Positions 14,825 to 28,368 are shown, counted from the first letter of the stretch. The stretch is DNA of 64,000 bases from Trichoplax sp. H2 (GCA_003344405.1 NOWV01000002.1:248001-312000); one strand, 5' to 3'. Translations and numbers: made by a program. Notes: generated by a model not told the origin, from the sequence alone.

Positions 14825-17738
14825 ATGGGATTTGGATTCTCCAAGGTTAGTAGATACGTAGCCTTCAATATAATCTGACAGCCACCATATATTTTCAATT
14901 TTAATTTCTAAATCAGGTATATACTTGCGATTTGTGAAATAGATGAGTAGGCCATTTCTGAGCACCATCATTATATTCATATCTGCAATTAAAAATTTTG
15001 CCAATAACAGAGATACATTCCGTATTTTGTGCATTGAAAGTGATCTAAATTTATTTAATATAGTTTGCAGTATTTGTTGTACATTCTCAACTTTGATTTT
15101 TAGCCGGTATCTACTTACATATTTTTAAATTAACATTGATGAATTCTGAGCACTATTATCAACATGTCATCAAGACCCCATTTTCAGTGAGAATTTCGGC
15201 ATTGACGTAGGAAGATTCCTTCCTATCTTCCATTTTAAATATCATGCAATTTTCATTATCTACCGCCGGATGCATTCTCTTTATTTGTACTTGCTATGTA
15301 TCAGAGTGAACAATGATGAAACAGTTTACATAGCAATGTAATGATACAAAATGGATATTAATACTCCATGCTACTTGTACCGCTAATATTAATGCATGGA
15401 ATATTGCGAGATATAATCGATCATACTACAGTATTTTAAATGATCATAGCTATCTCACGAATATCAAAAGAAACCTTACTTATCTTCAAGCAATTTAAAT
15501 TTTTACGCGTAACTTAAACACCTTCCGTTCTCGAAAAAATTAAATATAACCGAAAACACAATTGTGATTAAGTACCCTCTCGAATTGTTGCAGCTCTGTA
15601 CTCTTTAAAAATGAAATTGAGTATTTTAAAAGAAATCTATTTCTAGTATGCTACAGCATTGGGTCTTAGAAATTTTAAATTCTTGGCTTTTTACCTAATT
15701 TATGAAACTATATCTGAACTATATATCCAAGAAACAATTCCGAATTTTATTCCTTGTTAATTATTTTGCCTTAAAGATGACCACCTAACTACATCGTTAC
15801 TTTACTATTTCTTGCTGTTCGTATACTACAGTACTCTAGAAATTTTATTTATTGTTCCAAATGTCATGAGGTAATAAGGTACCAATAATTTTTGTAGATT
15901 GCAGTTAATGCTGTATTTTATTTTCAGATACTTCCGGGTCTATACGTAGGAAAACTTGCTGGTAATGATGTAATAATGATAGAAAAGAAGCTGATCAATA
16001 TCCAGTTAATTTCAAATTGTATTTTTATTATATGGTCGGCACATAAGTCAAGATGACGATAAACTATAGTTTAATATATGAATCCCTAAATTTGAAATTA
16101 AATAATATGTCATTACCTTCGTTTCCAGCAATAAAATTTATAGTGAATTTACCATTAAGAAGACTTTATCACACGTATTCGTAACATTTAGTTTATGTGT
16201 TGCTGACCCAATCGGTTAGAATTCAATAGTGTATGTCTACATAAGGATTTATAAATTAATATACGTAGAAGAGACGATTGTGCTATAGATATGGTAGATG
16301 GAGGTTTACAGAATAGTAAAAGTATCATATCTCAATATGATAATGATATATCTTACGTGTAGATCCAAATAAATTTAGGTTATAACAAAGTAACTCTCTT
16401 CATTATAGATGAACAGAGTAAGAGAAGGTTGAAATTTAATGGCATCACACATATATTGTCCATTTATGAGCTAGCCAAACCAACTCATAAGGTGATTAAG
16501 TGATACTATTTCATAGTCTATGTAAGCCATTTATTCATCTATTTCAGCTTATTAAGGTGTAAAAGGGTATTGCATGAAATGACGATAATAACAGTTTTAA
16601 TTTGATTGTTGCTGTGGCAATTGCCTAGCATTACTTAGTCTCGCTAGCAAATAGACCTCAAGGCACTATCGATCTATTAGCAATATCGTTATCTGACTAA
16701 ATGCACGTTTATGTTATGCTATGCAATTTTAGAATAAAGCTAAATTATATTTCTAATTTACTGGTATACGAATGATCCTTTTAGGAATACAAGTATAAGT
16801 GTATTCGTATACCTGATCATGAACATCAAGATATGTGAGTAATAAAAGTAAACTATCTCTATCCAGATGATTCAAATTTAATTGCTCAAACAATGGCGAA
16901 GCTTTATTGATATTCTTGTAGCCTGTTTTGGATATTACTTACATATTATAAATTGTTTAATATGATAGATCTCAATTCTTCAAAGAATGCATCGAATTTA
17001 TACATGAATGCCGGTATGACGAAAACCTAATATTAACGTGCCAAGCATATTTTTTATTTTAAGTTGTCAATTTTGAATTATCTGAATTGTATCGATTATA
17101 AAAATTCCTGAATTAACTCGCTATTTACGTATGTTGTCTATAGGATACACAATGGATCTGTTTTAGTTCATTGGTAAGTAATAAACTAGCATGCAACGAT
17201 ATTCTACAACATTTTCGTATTGGTATCTGGAAAGTGAACAAGCAAAAATCATTGCTTTATAGCGTCTGTGGAGTTTCTCGTTCCGTCACCGTTGTTGCAG
17301 CTTATTTAATGGCTATTAGTAATATATCCTGGAGACAGTCACTAAATGCAGTTAAAGCTTCTCGAACACAGGCCAACCCGAATTCAGGATTTCGCCGTCA
17401 ATTGATGAAGTTTGAAGAGCGCCAGCTAGCGGAGGTACAAGCTTAGCAAACTTGCTGTAGCTATGCCATGAGAGCTTTATGTACATTGCATAGACGCGTA
17501 TCACCAACTTCTTTCCATGCCTATGAGATATAAGATATTGTAAATGCATCCTTAAAACTTTTCAATCACTTAACATTAACTGGATGCACTATGATGTAAT
17601 ACTTACTTCATATCTTTGTTAATATAGCTAAGAAAAGAATTAAAAGAGAAATACCCTGAATATAATCCATCTTATGACGATGGATATCTTGAAGAATTAT
17701 TACGAAAAATGTCATCTTCATCTCCGATATTGATGTAG
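14825..17738 (+). CDS. DUSP22: DUSP22/DUSP15-like atypical dual-specificity phosphatase, copy A
   Basis: Eight exons: 14825-14845, 15928-15961, 16409-16491, 16785-16834, 16969-17013, 17144-17173, 17263-17434, 17628-17738. The joined frame is 546 nt, 181 residues, against 184 in human DUSP22. The 21-nt first exon encodes MGFGFSK, a Gly2 N-myristoylation signal like MGNGMNK of DUSP22. ILPGLYVG follows, then GITHILSI, a probable general-acid Asp in IPDHEHQD, the tract FFKECIEFIHECR, and the P-loop HCVCGVSRS, which keeps the Cys-x5-Arg signature and carries an extra Cys two residues after the catalytic one. DUSP22 family members are membrane-tethered phosphatases acting in JNK and related signalling. 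A frame running through the exon 7 donor would stop six bases later (GTACAAGCTTAG), so intron retention would truncate the tail. The paralogue downstream has the same exon lengths for exons 1-7. Confidence 0.93.
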
Positions 17739-20126
17739 AATTGATATAATTTACAAATTACGTTTTAAACCTATATTTTTGTTTCTTTTCTATTATCCAA
17801 AGTATTTTATCGTTTTGACTAGGTTTCGTCTGAGTTGAAATAGTTCATAATTTAATCTGGCATTCCCAGCAATGGGATATCCTAAAAATCAATATTTTAG
17901 TAGACAAATAAGTGAAATATATCGCCTAATTCATTTTTACAGGAATGGATACAAAAGAACTTTAATCTTATTAAATAATTGGTTGCTTGTAATAGCTGGC
18001 AGAAATACTATAATTGCGGTGATCTGAGAAACATCTTAATGATCTTATTAACCATGCCGTCTACGCTCAAAATTTTTTATATCAATTACTAAATTAATTT
18101 TCACCTTTTGTTTGTTATCAAAAGGTAATAATGCAGAAAATAATAGTACTGTATATGTTACTAAGCACAGTGATAAAGTGATAAAATTTAGTTGATAAAA
18201 ATTAGCTTTTTTCTACTTCTGCCAATTCAGTAGTATTTGAGGGCATTACTATTGCTATGTATTAATTCTAGTATTATATTTTATCGTTAGTTTTAGTGGT
18301 AGATAATCTTATATATTCACATGCAAAATCTATCAGTTCACTTAATGTGATCAATTATTCATATTACAGTAGAAGGATTCTACAAATAATTAAATAGCAG
18401 AGACACCGTAGTCATAGTCGCATTGTTATTATGTATGATTTAGATATCTTTAATTCTACGTAGAGCGTAAGATTCCGTGTCCAGTTACCTTAGGAAGGAA
18501 ACATACGTTCAGATCCTTATATTCCATAGCATTTTAGAATAGAAATATCGCTTAATTCCATACAAATATCTTTAATGGGATTTAGATTTAAATGGTAAAA
18601 GTAATTCTATTTTGTGTCACATACAAGATTTCGCATCAATAAATATATAGTCTGTGCGTATAGTGCGTATGAACTACCGATTCAATTGGATGAAGACCTT
18701 TTTTTAGTAGATTTGCCTCTATTATTAGCCATATTTTGGCTGAGTGTCACTATAAACATTACGACAAGTTTAGAGACCAGCCTAAAATAAGATACAAAGC
18801 AATGGATGCTATTGGATAAGGACTTTTTACTCACCGGAGTCTGTTGGTAGTAGACAAATTTATACGAGTATGCGGTCTAATTGTGCCGTCGATATTTATT
18901 GATCGTAGATCTAGCTTACTAATTATAATTGCCAATGCTGTGGCTGATCAATTGTACTTCTCAATCTTAAGGATAAGTTTGATAGGTGGCCTAAGATCGT
19001 TTCTGATACATACTCTACTCAAAAAAGGCAGAGTGCTATTTAATGCAAGTCTTTATAGCATCGAAACATCTTTTATCCAGTACTTCGTTCCATCTTATAC
19101 CTGCTATTAGTAGCCTGTATCGATTGCTACAACATCAGAAAGGTTCAGACCTTTCTTCAATTGAAAATTCGAAAAAAAACAGTAGTATTGGTCTATATTG
19201 ACACACTGAAAGCAGACTGTTCATTCAATACAGAAAAGCTCTCATCTAATTAATTAATGAGCCACTCAATACAAATCTTTGTAGCATCGAAACATGCCTT
19301 ATCCGGCATTTCATTCCATCTTATACCTGATATTGATAGCCTATATCTATTACTACAACATCAGAAAGGCTCCCTCCTTACTTCAAGGGCTACTCAATGC
19401 AAGTCTTTATTGCATCGGAACACGCTTTATCCGGCACTTTATTCCATCTTCTACCTGCTATTGGTAGTCTATATCTATTACTACAAGATCAGAAAGGCTT
19501 GGGCCTTGTCTTTAAACTGAAAGCCTTCAAAATAACAGTAGTATTGGTCTGATTTTATAGGCAGTTTCTAATTAATTATCAACTGAAGGCAGACTGCTAA
19601 TCCAATACAAAAACGTCCTCTCTCCTTGTTTAATTAACGTGCTACTCCATGCAGTTCATTATACTGTGGCATCAAAAGATGCCCTATCCAGTACTTTATT
19701 TCATCTTATATCCAATATTAGTAGCCTATATCTATAACTATAACATCAGAAAGGCTTGGGCCTTGTCTTCAAGCTAAAATTGGAAAAAAAAGACTTCTAT
19801 TAAGTGGATTTATATGCAGTTTATTGATTGAAAGCAGACTGCTAATTTAGCAAAGCTCTCCCTTCTGATTTCATTTCCTTTGACTGAGTTTGCGTAATGA
19901 TAGTCTATCCACCCACCGTCCAGTTTACTATTCGATATTGAAGATTTCAATTTGGCATAGAAAACTGGGTGGACTACAGTTGCTAAAACTGTATTGGAGT
20001 AGAGAGACTCAGAATTGGAGCTATAACTATCCTATACCCCCAAAATTAACTTTCGATTTAATATTGAACGTAGAAATACTATAGGATATCGATCTAACAA
20101 CGCTGCTATCTATTCCACTTCTCATG
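17739..20126. other. Spacer between the two phosphatase genes
   Basis: This 2.4-kb spacer separates the tandem phosphatase genes. Its left part (17739-18800) shows no coding signal. The right part is filled by degenerate tandem repeats described separately. The open frames at 18844-19110, 19257-19520 and 19890-20084 lie in or beside repeat copies, and their resemblance to each other comes from the repeat, so I do not call them genes. The promoter of phosphatase copy B is expected near the end. Confidence 0.5.
19030..19860. repeat. Degenerate tandem repeat, four copies
   Basis: A core of about 107-116 bp recurs four times, at about 19034-19142, 19263-19369, 19390-19497 and 19638-19753. Each contains a GCATCGAAACAT-like block, a TTATCCAGTACTTC-like block, then CATCTTATACCTG, and ends in ACATCAGAAAGG or a close variant. 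A second block with GAAAGCAGACTG recurs near 19209, 19585 and 19830. Spacing is uneven (about 230, 125 and 250 bp), so the array is old and rearranged. No terminal inverted repeats or transposase frame are visible. Confidence 0.8.
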
Positions 20127-23100
20127 ATGGGTCTAGGAATGTGTAAGGTAAGATGAACGCTATTCTAAATCTACTTTTCAAGTAGTTACAATAACTACTT
20201 TGATTGGGCAAATTCTGTTCTAGCACTATAGGAGAGTTCAAGGAAGCCAATAGCAATGACTGTTGATTTTAATATTGTACACGATCATTTTTATTTTACT
20301 TTGACATGGAAATAATACTACACCTCTAGATCGTAATTTCTTACACCATTACACATGATGAGAGATAATTCTGTTATATCCCATCAATCATATTCAATCG
20401 ACAAATCAATCTAATTTAATACAGTAATTGATTATAAGCGGTTCTCATCGATATACTATACGTACTGCATAAATTAAAGCGTTATAGCACATTTCTGTCT
20501 TGTGCGCTACTAAAAAGACTCTAAATTGATGCAACGATGATTGGGTTATTCAACACCGAGTACATGATTTTTCTTTCAGGTATCTTTGATTCTAGAGTTT
20601 TATAAAGCTTCTTTCTTCAGTAGTTTCTGCTTTTACACCCATGACTCGATTGTACAGTAACTGAATACTTTAACAGCAGTAGTTAGAATTGATTCAGAAT
20701 CAAAATTTCAAATGACAAAAGCAGATTACGGTAATGAAATTGTTAGATTATACAAATTTGCATAGGATAGAAAAAAGCCTTCATATACACTCATACAGTA
20801 GTAGACTATTTATAAACAATTATGATGTCTAAAGTTAGGTTTCTTCTACACCGTTTATGACCTATTCGGAAATGTCAGCAAGTTACTTTCGAGTACAATC
20901 TATACAACATCGAAAGATGACGAAATGACTACGTCGTCTAGGCAATTTAAATAGTGGATAAAATCATATATCACATATACTATCACCAATATATTATACG
21001 TATATCATTCATCCAATTCTAGATAGAGTGATGTATAATACTAGATTCACAACATCAGTTAAAGTATATCACTATTTTTCAATACTTAATGATAATTATG
21101 ATTGATAAGTAGACTACCCTATTTGCTACATGCACGCAATCAATGACGTCTGAATGTGACTTTTACTGTATCTATTTGATTACTTTTTCTATTTTTACAA
21201 ACGCGATAATATGTTAGTACAAAGATATAAAAATATTCTAGTTGACTTCCATCATTTTAATCAATCTTTTTATATTGCCACTTAAACTTTTAATCTGGTC
21301 ATCTTATCGCATCATAGGCGTATAAATTGAATATAACGCTAAGCCTGCCTAGACCAGTACGCTAAAATAGTAAATTTATTATAGTCTATTTCAAGAGTTG
21401 GCCACATCAAAATCATACCATCGAAATTAAACCCTTTATCATTAGGCTAATCATTCTTTTCTATATCTAATGTCTATTACCGTGGCCTATAGAATCAATT
21501 CATCCCAATTAGTTGCACGATATTTATTTCTACCTACTACCAGTTGAAAACAGTGTGTTAGTAAGCTTGGTGAGAAACTGCGATATACCGTAGTTACACG
21601 GTAAGACTATGTCTTGCAATAATTTATACTCCAATTTGATAAGTAAACGTGATTTTATAGCTTACGAAAAAAAATCCATGTCAGGAATACGCCCGTATTT
21701 CACTTGGATAACAGATAGTTATCCATCAATCAGTATCGTTTAACTCGTTCACAATTGCTCATCTATTTGCTTACCGTACACATTGAATGGTAATATTTGG
21801 TTACTAAAAGCCATTTTCTATTTTTCTATTTCTGTTTTGCTATAGATTTTGCCAGGTCTCTATGTTGGCAGCTATCGAGGTATGAATTAGCAACCGTCAT
21901 GACAAACTAATCATTTTTACGCAATAACAGATTACTGACTATGTCCATCAAGTTTCCTTTGCAAAAATACTCAAAATATATTCTACGTTATAGATTAAAT
22001 GAATAGTTGATGTTGATCGTATAATATACCCCACTAGTAATTATTAACAAGAATAACTACGAGTATATATATACATATCAAAGGGGTATAAAAATTAAAT
22101 TTTAATTTCGAGGTAGTTATAACATCAATTCTTTTACGATTATTTTACTTTGGTAAATCAGCTTTGGACGACGGATATCAGCGTAGAAATGAGATATTAA
22201 GGTCTAATCTAATGTAAATTGCGTATTTTTGACTCAATAGTTATCATTACATAGATATAAATAATATGTAAGGATAGCTTTCGTAATAGAAGAACGAGTA
22301 AAGGCTATACAATTAACTTTCACCAATTTACATGATAATAATACTTTATTCCAGGCTTTTACAGTTTGCTATAATGTTGATTTTAAAAGACTATTTCAAT
22401 ATACCATATTTCTTTCATTCAATTATAAATCATCATTCACCGATACAAGGGTATAATTAGTGAAAATTTATTTGGAGGTTGTACTCACTGATAAACTTCT
22501 TACCATTTAACCTTTATCAGATGTACACGATAATAATCAGTTAAAGAAAAATGGTATCACTCATATTTTGGCCGTACACGATAACTCAAGGCCTTTACAT
22601 GATGTAAGTTTGCCTAGTTAACCTTATAGGGCATCATACGTAAGTATTTGTAAGATCTATATAGACAACAGTATCCGAAAGTATCCTTTTAACTTACTAG
22701 AGACTTTAGGAAGGATACCGACAATAGAGGATACATTTTTATTACGGTACCTCATTTCAGTTTGTTCAATTTAATTAGTAAATTTTAGTCATAGGTTTAG
22801 CACAGCGGATAATTCTTCGCTATAGCACAAAATTTTAAATTCTTTCTCGTTAAAAAAATTACGTAAAGCCTTATTTAAGTAGATTAATTAAAAATTTTTA
22901 ATGGTAAACTTGATAGAAATTAACCTAATTAAAATATGAGACGAAAGAAATAAGCGATTAAAGTTATAATTCGTGGCGAATGATAGAGTTAGTAAAATAA
23001 TACAAAGTAGAATTTTTACTAGTTAAAATTTTCTTCTATAATATTTTTAACGTTATTAGTACATCACATTATGGTCATCCACAAATTACAGTAGTCTTAA

Positions 23101-24342
23101 AATAAAACAAAATATTCGTATAGGTATTTTTATGCGTCTATTATTAAACTTCTGCTGATCGTTTGATTGAAATCAATTATAGCATATGGTCTACAAATGC
23201 ATAGAATGCATGGATACGCCTCAACAAGATATGTAAGCGCTACAGTAAATGTGAAAACTAGAAACTATTGATTAAAATTGATAACCATATCTTCAACTTC
23301 TGAATTCGTATTGATGCTTGCTATCTGATTATTTTATAGTTAAAATATTTTAGAAAGCTTTCTAATTTTAGTAAAAATATGCGTATTCTTTTTTCTTTGA
23401 TTTGATAATAAATAACTACCTTGCATCGAAATTAATATCCAATATATTTACGTCAATTTTATTTTCATCCCTTTTAATCTTTATGTCTAAATAATATCTG
23501 CATTGTAGATCGCAACATTTCCGAGAATGCATTAATTTTATCCATCGGAGCAGGTACGTACTCGCGAAGATTATTTCTACTGTAGTCTCTATGTTGCTAA
23601 TAACACTGAATAATTTGAGACATTCAATTCTGTCCTCTTACCTTAATTTTTAGAATCAATGATGGATCAGTCTTAGTTCACTGGTAAGGCTACATGCTTG
23701 TAAATTAATACCTATTCTACTATCATATGTTAGTATTAGCTACTTTTATATATCATTACGATATTGGATTAGGTAATTAATTGGTCTAAATGAATTTTAC
23801 CTTTGATTTACTAACGATATATAATCTATAGAAGCGTTATAGGTGATTAAAAATGTTGTTATCGATGTACTAGTATATATTAAAAAGTTGTCTTATTTAC
23901 GATTATATCTAGTCTGGCTGGAGTATCACGATCAGTGACGATCGTACTTGCATATTTAATAACAGTCACTGATATGAAATGGGAAGACGCTTTAAAAGCT
24001 GTTAGAGCATCTCGTACGCAAGCAAATCCTAACTTGGGATTTCGAAGGCAATTACAGATATACACAGAAACTATGCTAGCAGAGGTAATTATAATGCCTT
24101 ATTTACAGAAATTATACTCCGTGATACAGCGTGTATATAATATAGTTCTAATGTACGAAATAATCTAATCATAAATTTATTAGACTAAAAAAGAACTTCG
24201 CGAAAGTTATCCTGACTACGAACCCACAAACGACAGTAAAGAACTAGATATACTCTTAGAAAAGGGTAAAAACATGAAGCAATACATGGATGATGACGAT
24301 CGAGTATTCACCTTTCCTATTGATGCATATAAGAATGATTAG
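20127..24342 (+). CDS. DUSP22: DUSP22/DUSP15-like atypical dual-specificity phosphatase, copy B
   Basis: Eight exons: 20127-20147, 21846-21879, 22521-22603, 23183-23232, 23509-23553, 23654-23683, 23913-24084, 24184-24342. The frame is 594 nt, 197 residues. Exon 1 encodes MGLGMCK, again a myristoylation start, and lies about 1.7 kb before exon 2. The protein reads ILPGLYVGSYRD, then GITHILAVHDNSRP, a probable acid Asp in CMDTPQQD, FRECINFIHRSR, the P-loop HCLAGVSRS exactly as in vertebrate DUSP22, and SRTQANPNLGFRRQLQ. Exons 1-7 have the same lengths as in copy A (21, 34, 83, 50, 45, 30, 172 nt). Only the last exon differs, giving a longer acidic tail with ELDILLEKGKN. The role is inferred from family: a membrane-anchored Tyr/Ser/Thr phosphatase in MAPK or kinase signalling. 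The gene arose by whole-gene tandem duplication. Confidence 0.94.
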
Positions 24343-26441
24343 AAAATACTCCAAGTTCCGCATCGTGAGTTTCTGCTAGATTTAGATTACGTGCATTTAC
24401 ATAATTATAGAATGTCATTTTGACAATAACTAAGTTCGGTTATGAGTTAGTTTTTAATCCTGGTAAACCTGTTATATCATCTTTTTAAAACTAACTTAAT
24501 GTAATAATCGTTGCAATTGTGTTAATTAATTATTAAATATATAAGTTTGCACTTTTGTTAGAATAATCATTATTTCTAGTAAAAATGTTAGAAGAAAGTA
24601 TTCATCATTGACGAATAATAGCATTGCAGGAATGTCAATGATTCGAATCGAGTAGCTATTGTATTTAATGACATTTATGGCGATAGATGTACTGCACAAG
24701 ATCCTTTAAAGATTGATGTTGTTGTCACTTTTTTTATCTATGTGATAAAAGACATCGATTTACAGACAGTCCTATAGTACCTTTTAACTCGGCCAATTAT
24801 GATTAGCAAATAGCAAACTCTGTTTCATTATACCATTTATAATTTTTCTAGTTACGTTGAAATCTTTCCATTATAGCTTCTTTTTATATTATACTATCGA
24901 CATTATTTAAGGATAATTTTACGGTTCGTAGGAATTTTTAAGAAATATTTCTGTATAAAGTATAACCTCGGTGAATTTCATAAGGAAGTTAGATTATGTC
25001 GTTAAGAGACATAACATCGAAGTGTTATACTGTATATTGAGAGGATGTGATAATGCGATACTTTTGCTTAAATTGTGTATGATAGTCCATACGGATGATA
25101 ATGTTAATATTATTTCTCGTATTTAGCTTGGCATTTATCAAGCGATATGTTAGCTATGTTATTTTGATCCTGGTGATCTGCTGTAAAATTTATGATGTAA
25201 AAATGTCACTTGGATATATCACTGTTGGACTGTTATACTCTAACTAAGACTTTTAGCGTTCAATATAGGAAAGCTATGATGGATTCCTAAATAAAATTAG
25301 CCCTATTATATAAAATTTCATTGGCACATCATCAAATACAAAGTCAATTGTTTGAAACAGATTTATTTCTAATCGTTTTGCTCGCATCTTTCCGATTATC
25401 GAAAAAGGCATAACTTTTAAATTTGATGATAGTAAAAAATCTCAATTTGTAATTTTCAAGCCGTTATCCGATGATTTACATGTCATAATTATAATTATTA
25501 ATAATACATTGTCACCAATGATATGTCAGTAGGTACCATCTGAAACGTATACATCTAACTCATCAATTGATAACCGATTCATAGATATAATCGAATTATA
25601 ATATAATGGTTTCTAGTTACAGCGAGTGAGATCAAAGATAGAAGCATTCGAGAAATTAAAATAAAATGTCGGTTTCATATTTGGTTTTATGTTGATTACC
25701 ATAGTTGCATGCACTTCTTGACCAATAGATGGCATAGAGAAGGCAAAAGCGCTAAAAGCAACTTCTAGTTAAGGTTTACCATAACGTTACTGAAAATCAT
25801 TAGCGGATCGAAGAAAAGCTCATACATTATTTAAAGAATAGTCAAGGCTTCTTCTGATTTGGTAATGTTTCGATAATCAATTTAGGGTGGTGATAAACAT
25901 GTCCAAGTGCAACCTACAACAAGATGTACCCTGTTATTAGAAACTATATGATAATTTATACGCTTATACTCTACGAAAAATATAACATATACATATATGT
26001 AGGTTTCAAACGTACTAATACAAAAACTCACAAACGGGGTAACACAGTTAAAATGTAAATTGACAGTCATTTAATGGATGATTAATAATGAACGACGAGA
26101 AGTGAGGTACGAATAGCGACACTAGCTGGACAAAGTTAAGTGTAAAATACTCGATTAAGCACTATCATACAGACGTATATCAATGTCATGCAGCAATTCA
26201 TCGCATCATGTAAAATCATATAAAAAATCTGTTAAGGCCGTGTACGTATTCAAGATTTTATTTGATGGGACAATTGTAAAGAATTGGTATTCCTGAACAT
26301 TTGCTTTGCACCATCATTTATTTACGATTTATTTCAGTACAATTTTTTGAACGTGTTATTACTAGAAGAGAAAGTATCGTATATACCCTTACTGTACAAT
26401 ACAGGGAGCTTCAGATTTTTTATTGATATGCCGTACTATAC
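24343..26441. other. Region between phosphatase B and LYRM4 exon 2
   Basis: The third exon of LYRM4 should lie here on the minus strand, because its exon 2 ends in phase 0 with a donor and without a stop. I searched for the expected IGQxY-type motif in reverse complement and found no convincing exon. The rest is AT-rich with only short open frames. An ORF at 25882-26070 (-) has no family match I can name. Confidence 0.45.
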
Positions 26442-28368
26442 CTGCCGCTTGATTATTTCTAGGTTATGGTTTGCTTTAGATATTAATTGATTAATTACAT
26501 CAGGATCCGTAACAGTTTTGTTCTCCTTAAATGCATCTTTTATTCTTCTTAACGCATAAGCCCTAAAAATAATGCAGATTGTTACATACGCGTATTAGCC
26601 TCCATAAATAAAGTCAATATATTATCGATAAAGCATGGAGAAATCAGGTGTACATTATCTATAAAGTAAAGATATATATGCCATGTAATATACTGTATGT
26701 AGTATAGTATGGATTCAATAATACGCGTACATTAGCTTTCACAATTTTTGTCCTTGTCACTGTTAAATTATCACAAAATTACAACAGTACTATACGTGTG
26801 TTATAAGAAAGAGTTTAGACCGCACTATTGTAACGTTGCATCACAACCTTATGTCTATCATAATAGATCTCTGTTTTACGAATGACAAATAGCTACAGAA
26901 GGAAAATTTGGTAGTTTATTACCTTCAGTATGTGAAACTTTTACTACATAACAGAATCACATTACCATAGTGCACTACTGATTCTTTTAGGCCTCTTATT
27001 ACATAACTTGAACTAATGTAGTAAAGTTGAAGGTCTACGCTAGACCTGAGAAAGGTTTAGTACCTGAGACTTTCTCTACATACGTAATTTATACTTTTAG
27101 ACTGGTCATTTAAGTGATTATACAGTAGCTATAGAAATGAGAATGGATGTCTTTGCTGTTTCCAATATCCGGAATTTTTCACATTATACAGTACAGTACG
27201 TTTATTGTAGAGGACGTACTATAACACTATAGCTCGAGTTGTAGTTATTGCAGTATTATGAAAGTGAAATTGGATCATTTAGTTATCTCCAACATCAGAG
27301 AATCCTATACGTTCTCGTACAATGGGTATACGATAACTCTGTAGTTATGGTGAGTATAGGATTTTTAATTTTAACAATAATTAATCAAAGGGAAATTCAG
27401 ATTAATTAACCTTTCTACAATTGAAGTCAGCAAGTGATGCTGACACAGCATGATTGCAAGAATAAGAATTCCGTTGAATGAATCAGTATGGTAAACAGTG
27501 TCCGTCTATTACATCAGCGCAATATGCAATGAGGGATTTTGCAATAGCAAATATGATCAGTAGAGCTACCGTATTGACTAAAATATGCTTGTATAAAACC
27601 TACTACTGTAATAGGATATTTTTTCATGGAATGTCAGTTCTCGACTATAATCAAACTAAATCAGGGCTTGATTACAAGAAACTACTCACACGGCTATAGG
27701 TGTGATAAATGATATGTCGTATCTAATATAATCACTAGAGTTACTCTAATGACTTGGATGTATATAAAATGCTTCTAATTTGACATTCTTAGGGATCGCA
27801 TCTCTGTCATTACTCTTGGTCAAGCTAAATTCAGGACTTGATTATGTGGAGCTACTCCATTACAGCACGTCATTTAGCTACACTTTTACTTATAGCTGCA
27901 ATAATCGACTTGAAACCTAATCCGTAGAGTTAGGTTATATACTTCGATGTATAAAGGCTTATCATCATTGGACATTTTAAGTAGTTTTTCCGATATAACT
28001 TTTGTCTATAGCGAGATCTATTCAAGGCTTGATTCCATGAAGCTGTTCTGTAGGTCATAAATCTACCTACTGTATAGTTGCATAATCGATTTGTAATGTG
28101 TAACATACTCAGTAAAAGTTCCGCTATCTACTTAGACGTATAAAAGCTTGTCATAATTGGATATTTTGAGTAGTATTTATGTTGTAACTCTTGTCTATAG
28201 CAAAACCGATCCCAGCCTTGATTATTAGAACTTTTCAACACAACATGCCATGCATGCATTGGACACATTAGCGCTACATTACCTATAGCTGTAAATAGGA
28301 AATTGACTTCCAGCTTTCATCATTTGTCTATATAACTTCAAAACTTGTGATGCAGTTGAATTTGACAT
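26442..28368 (-). CDS. LYRM4: LYR motif protein 4 (ISD11), 5' two exons
   Basis: Exon 1 (28368-28283) starts MSNSTASQVLKLYRQMMKAG, matching the LYRM4 N-terminus with its LYR tripeptide, and ends with a GTAATG donor in phase 2. Exon 2 (26562-26442) continues RAYALRRIKDAFKENKT, then TDPDVINQLISKANHNLEIIKRQ, matching human LYRM4 closely in order and length, and ends with a GTATAG donor in phase 0. LYRM4 binds and stabilises the cysteine desulfurase NFS1 with the acyl carrier protein, for iron-sulfur cluster assembly in the mitochondrial matrix. The final exon, about 20 residues in human, was not located to the left, so the annotated gene is incomplete. The 1.7-kb intron holds the degenerate repeat near 27.6-28.2 kb. 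The open frame reading 249 nt upstream of this start is not conserved in the family. Confidence 0.88.
27650..28230. repeat. Degenerate tandem repeat in LYRM4 intron 1, about 180-bp unit
   Basis: Four related copies contain a core like TTCAGGACTTGATTATGTGGA, near 27655, 27825, 28012 and 28200, each followed about 70-100 bp later by variants of CATAATCGACTTG or TATAAAGGCTTATCATAATTGG. Spacing is 170-190 bp. Divergence is high, so boundaries are approximate. The array lies wholly within the LYRM4 intron and does not carry a coding frame of its own. Confidence 0.65.

Noticed and set aside
25719-25760. IGQE-like reading on the minus strand as the missing LYRM4 exon 3
   Set aside because: There is no acceptor directly before it, and the following residues do not resemble the LYRM4 C-terminus.
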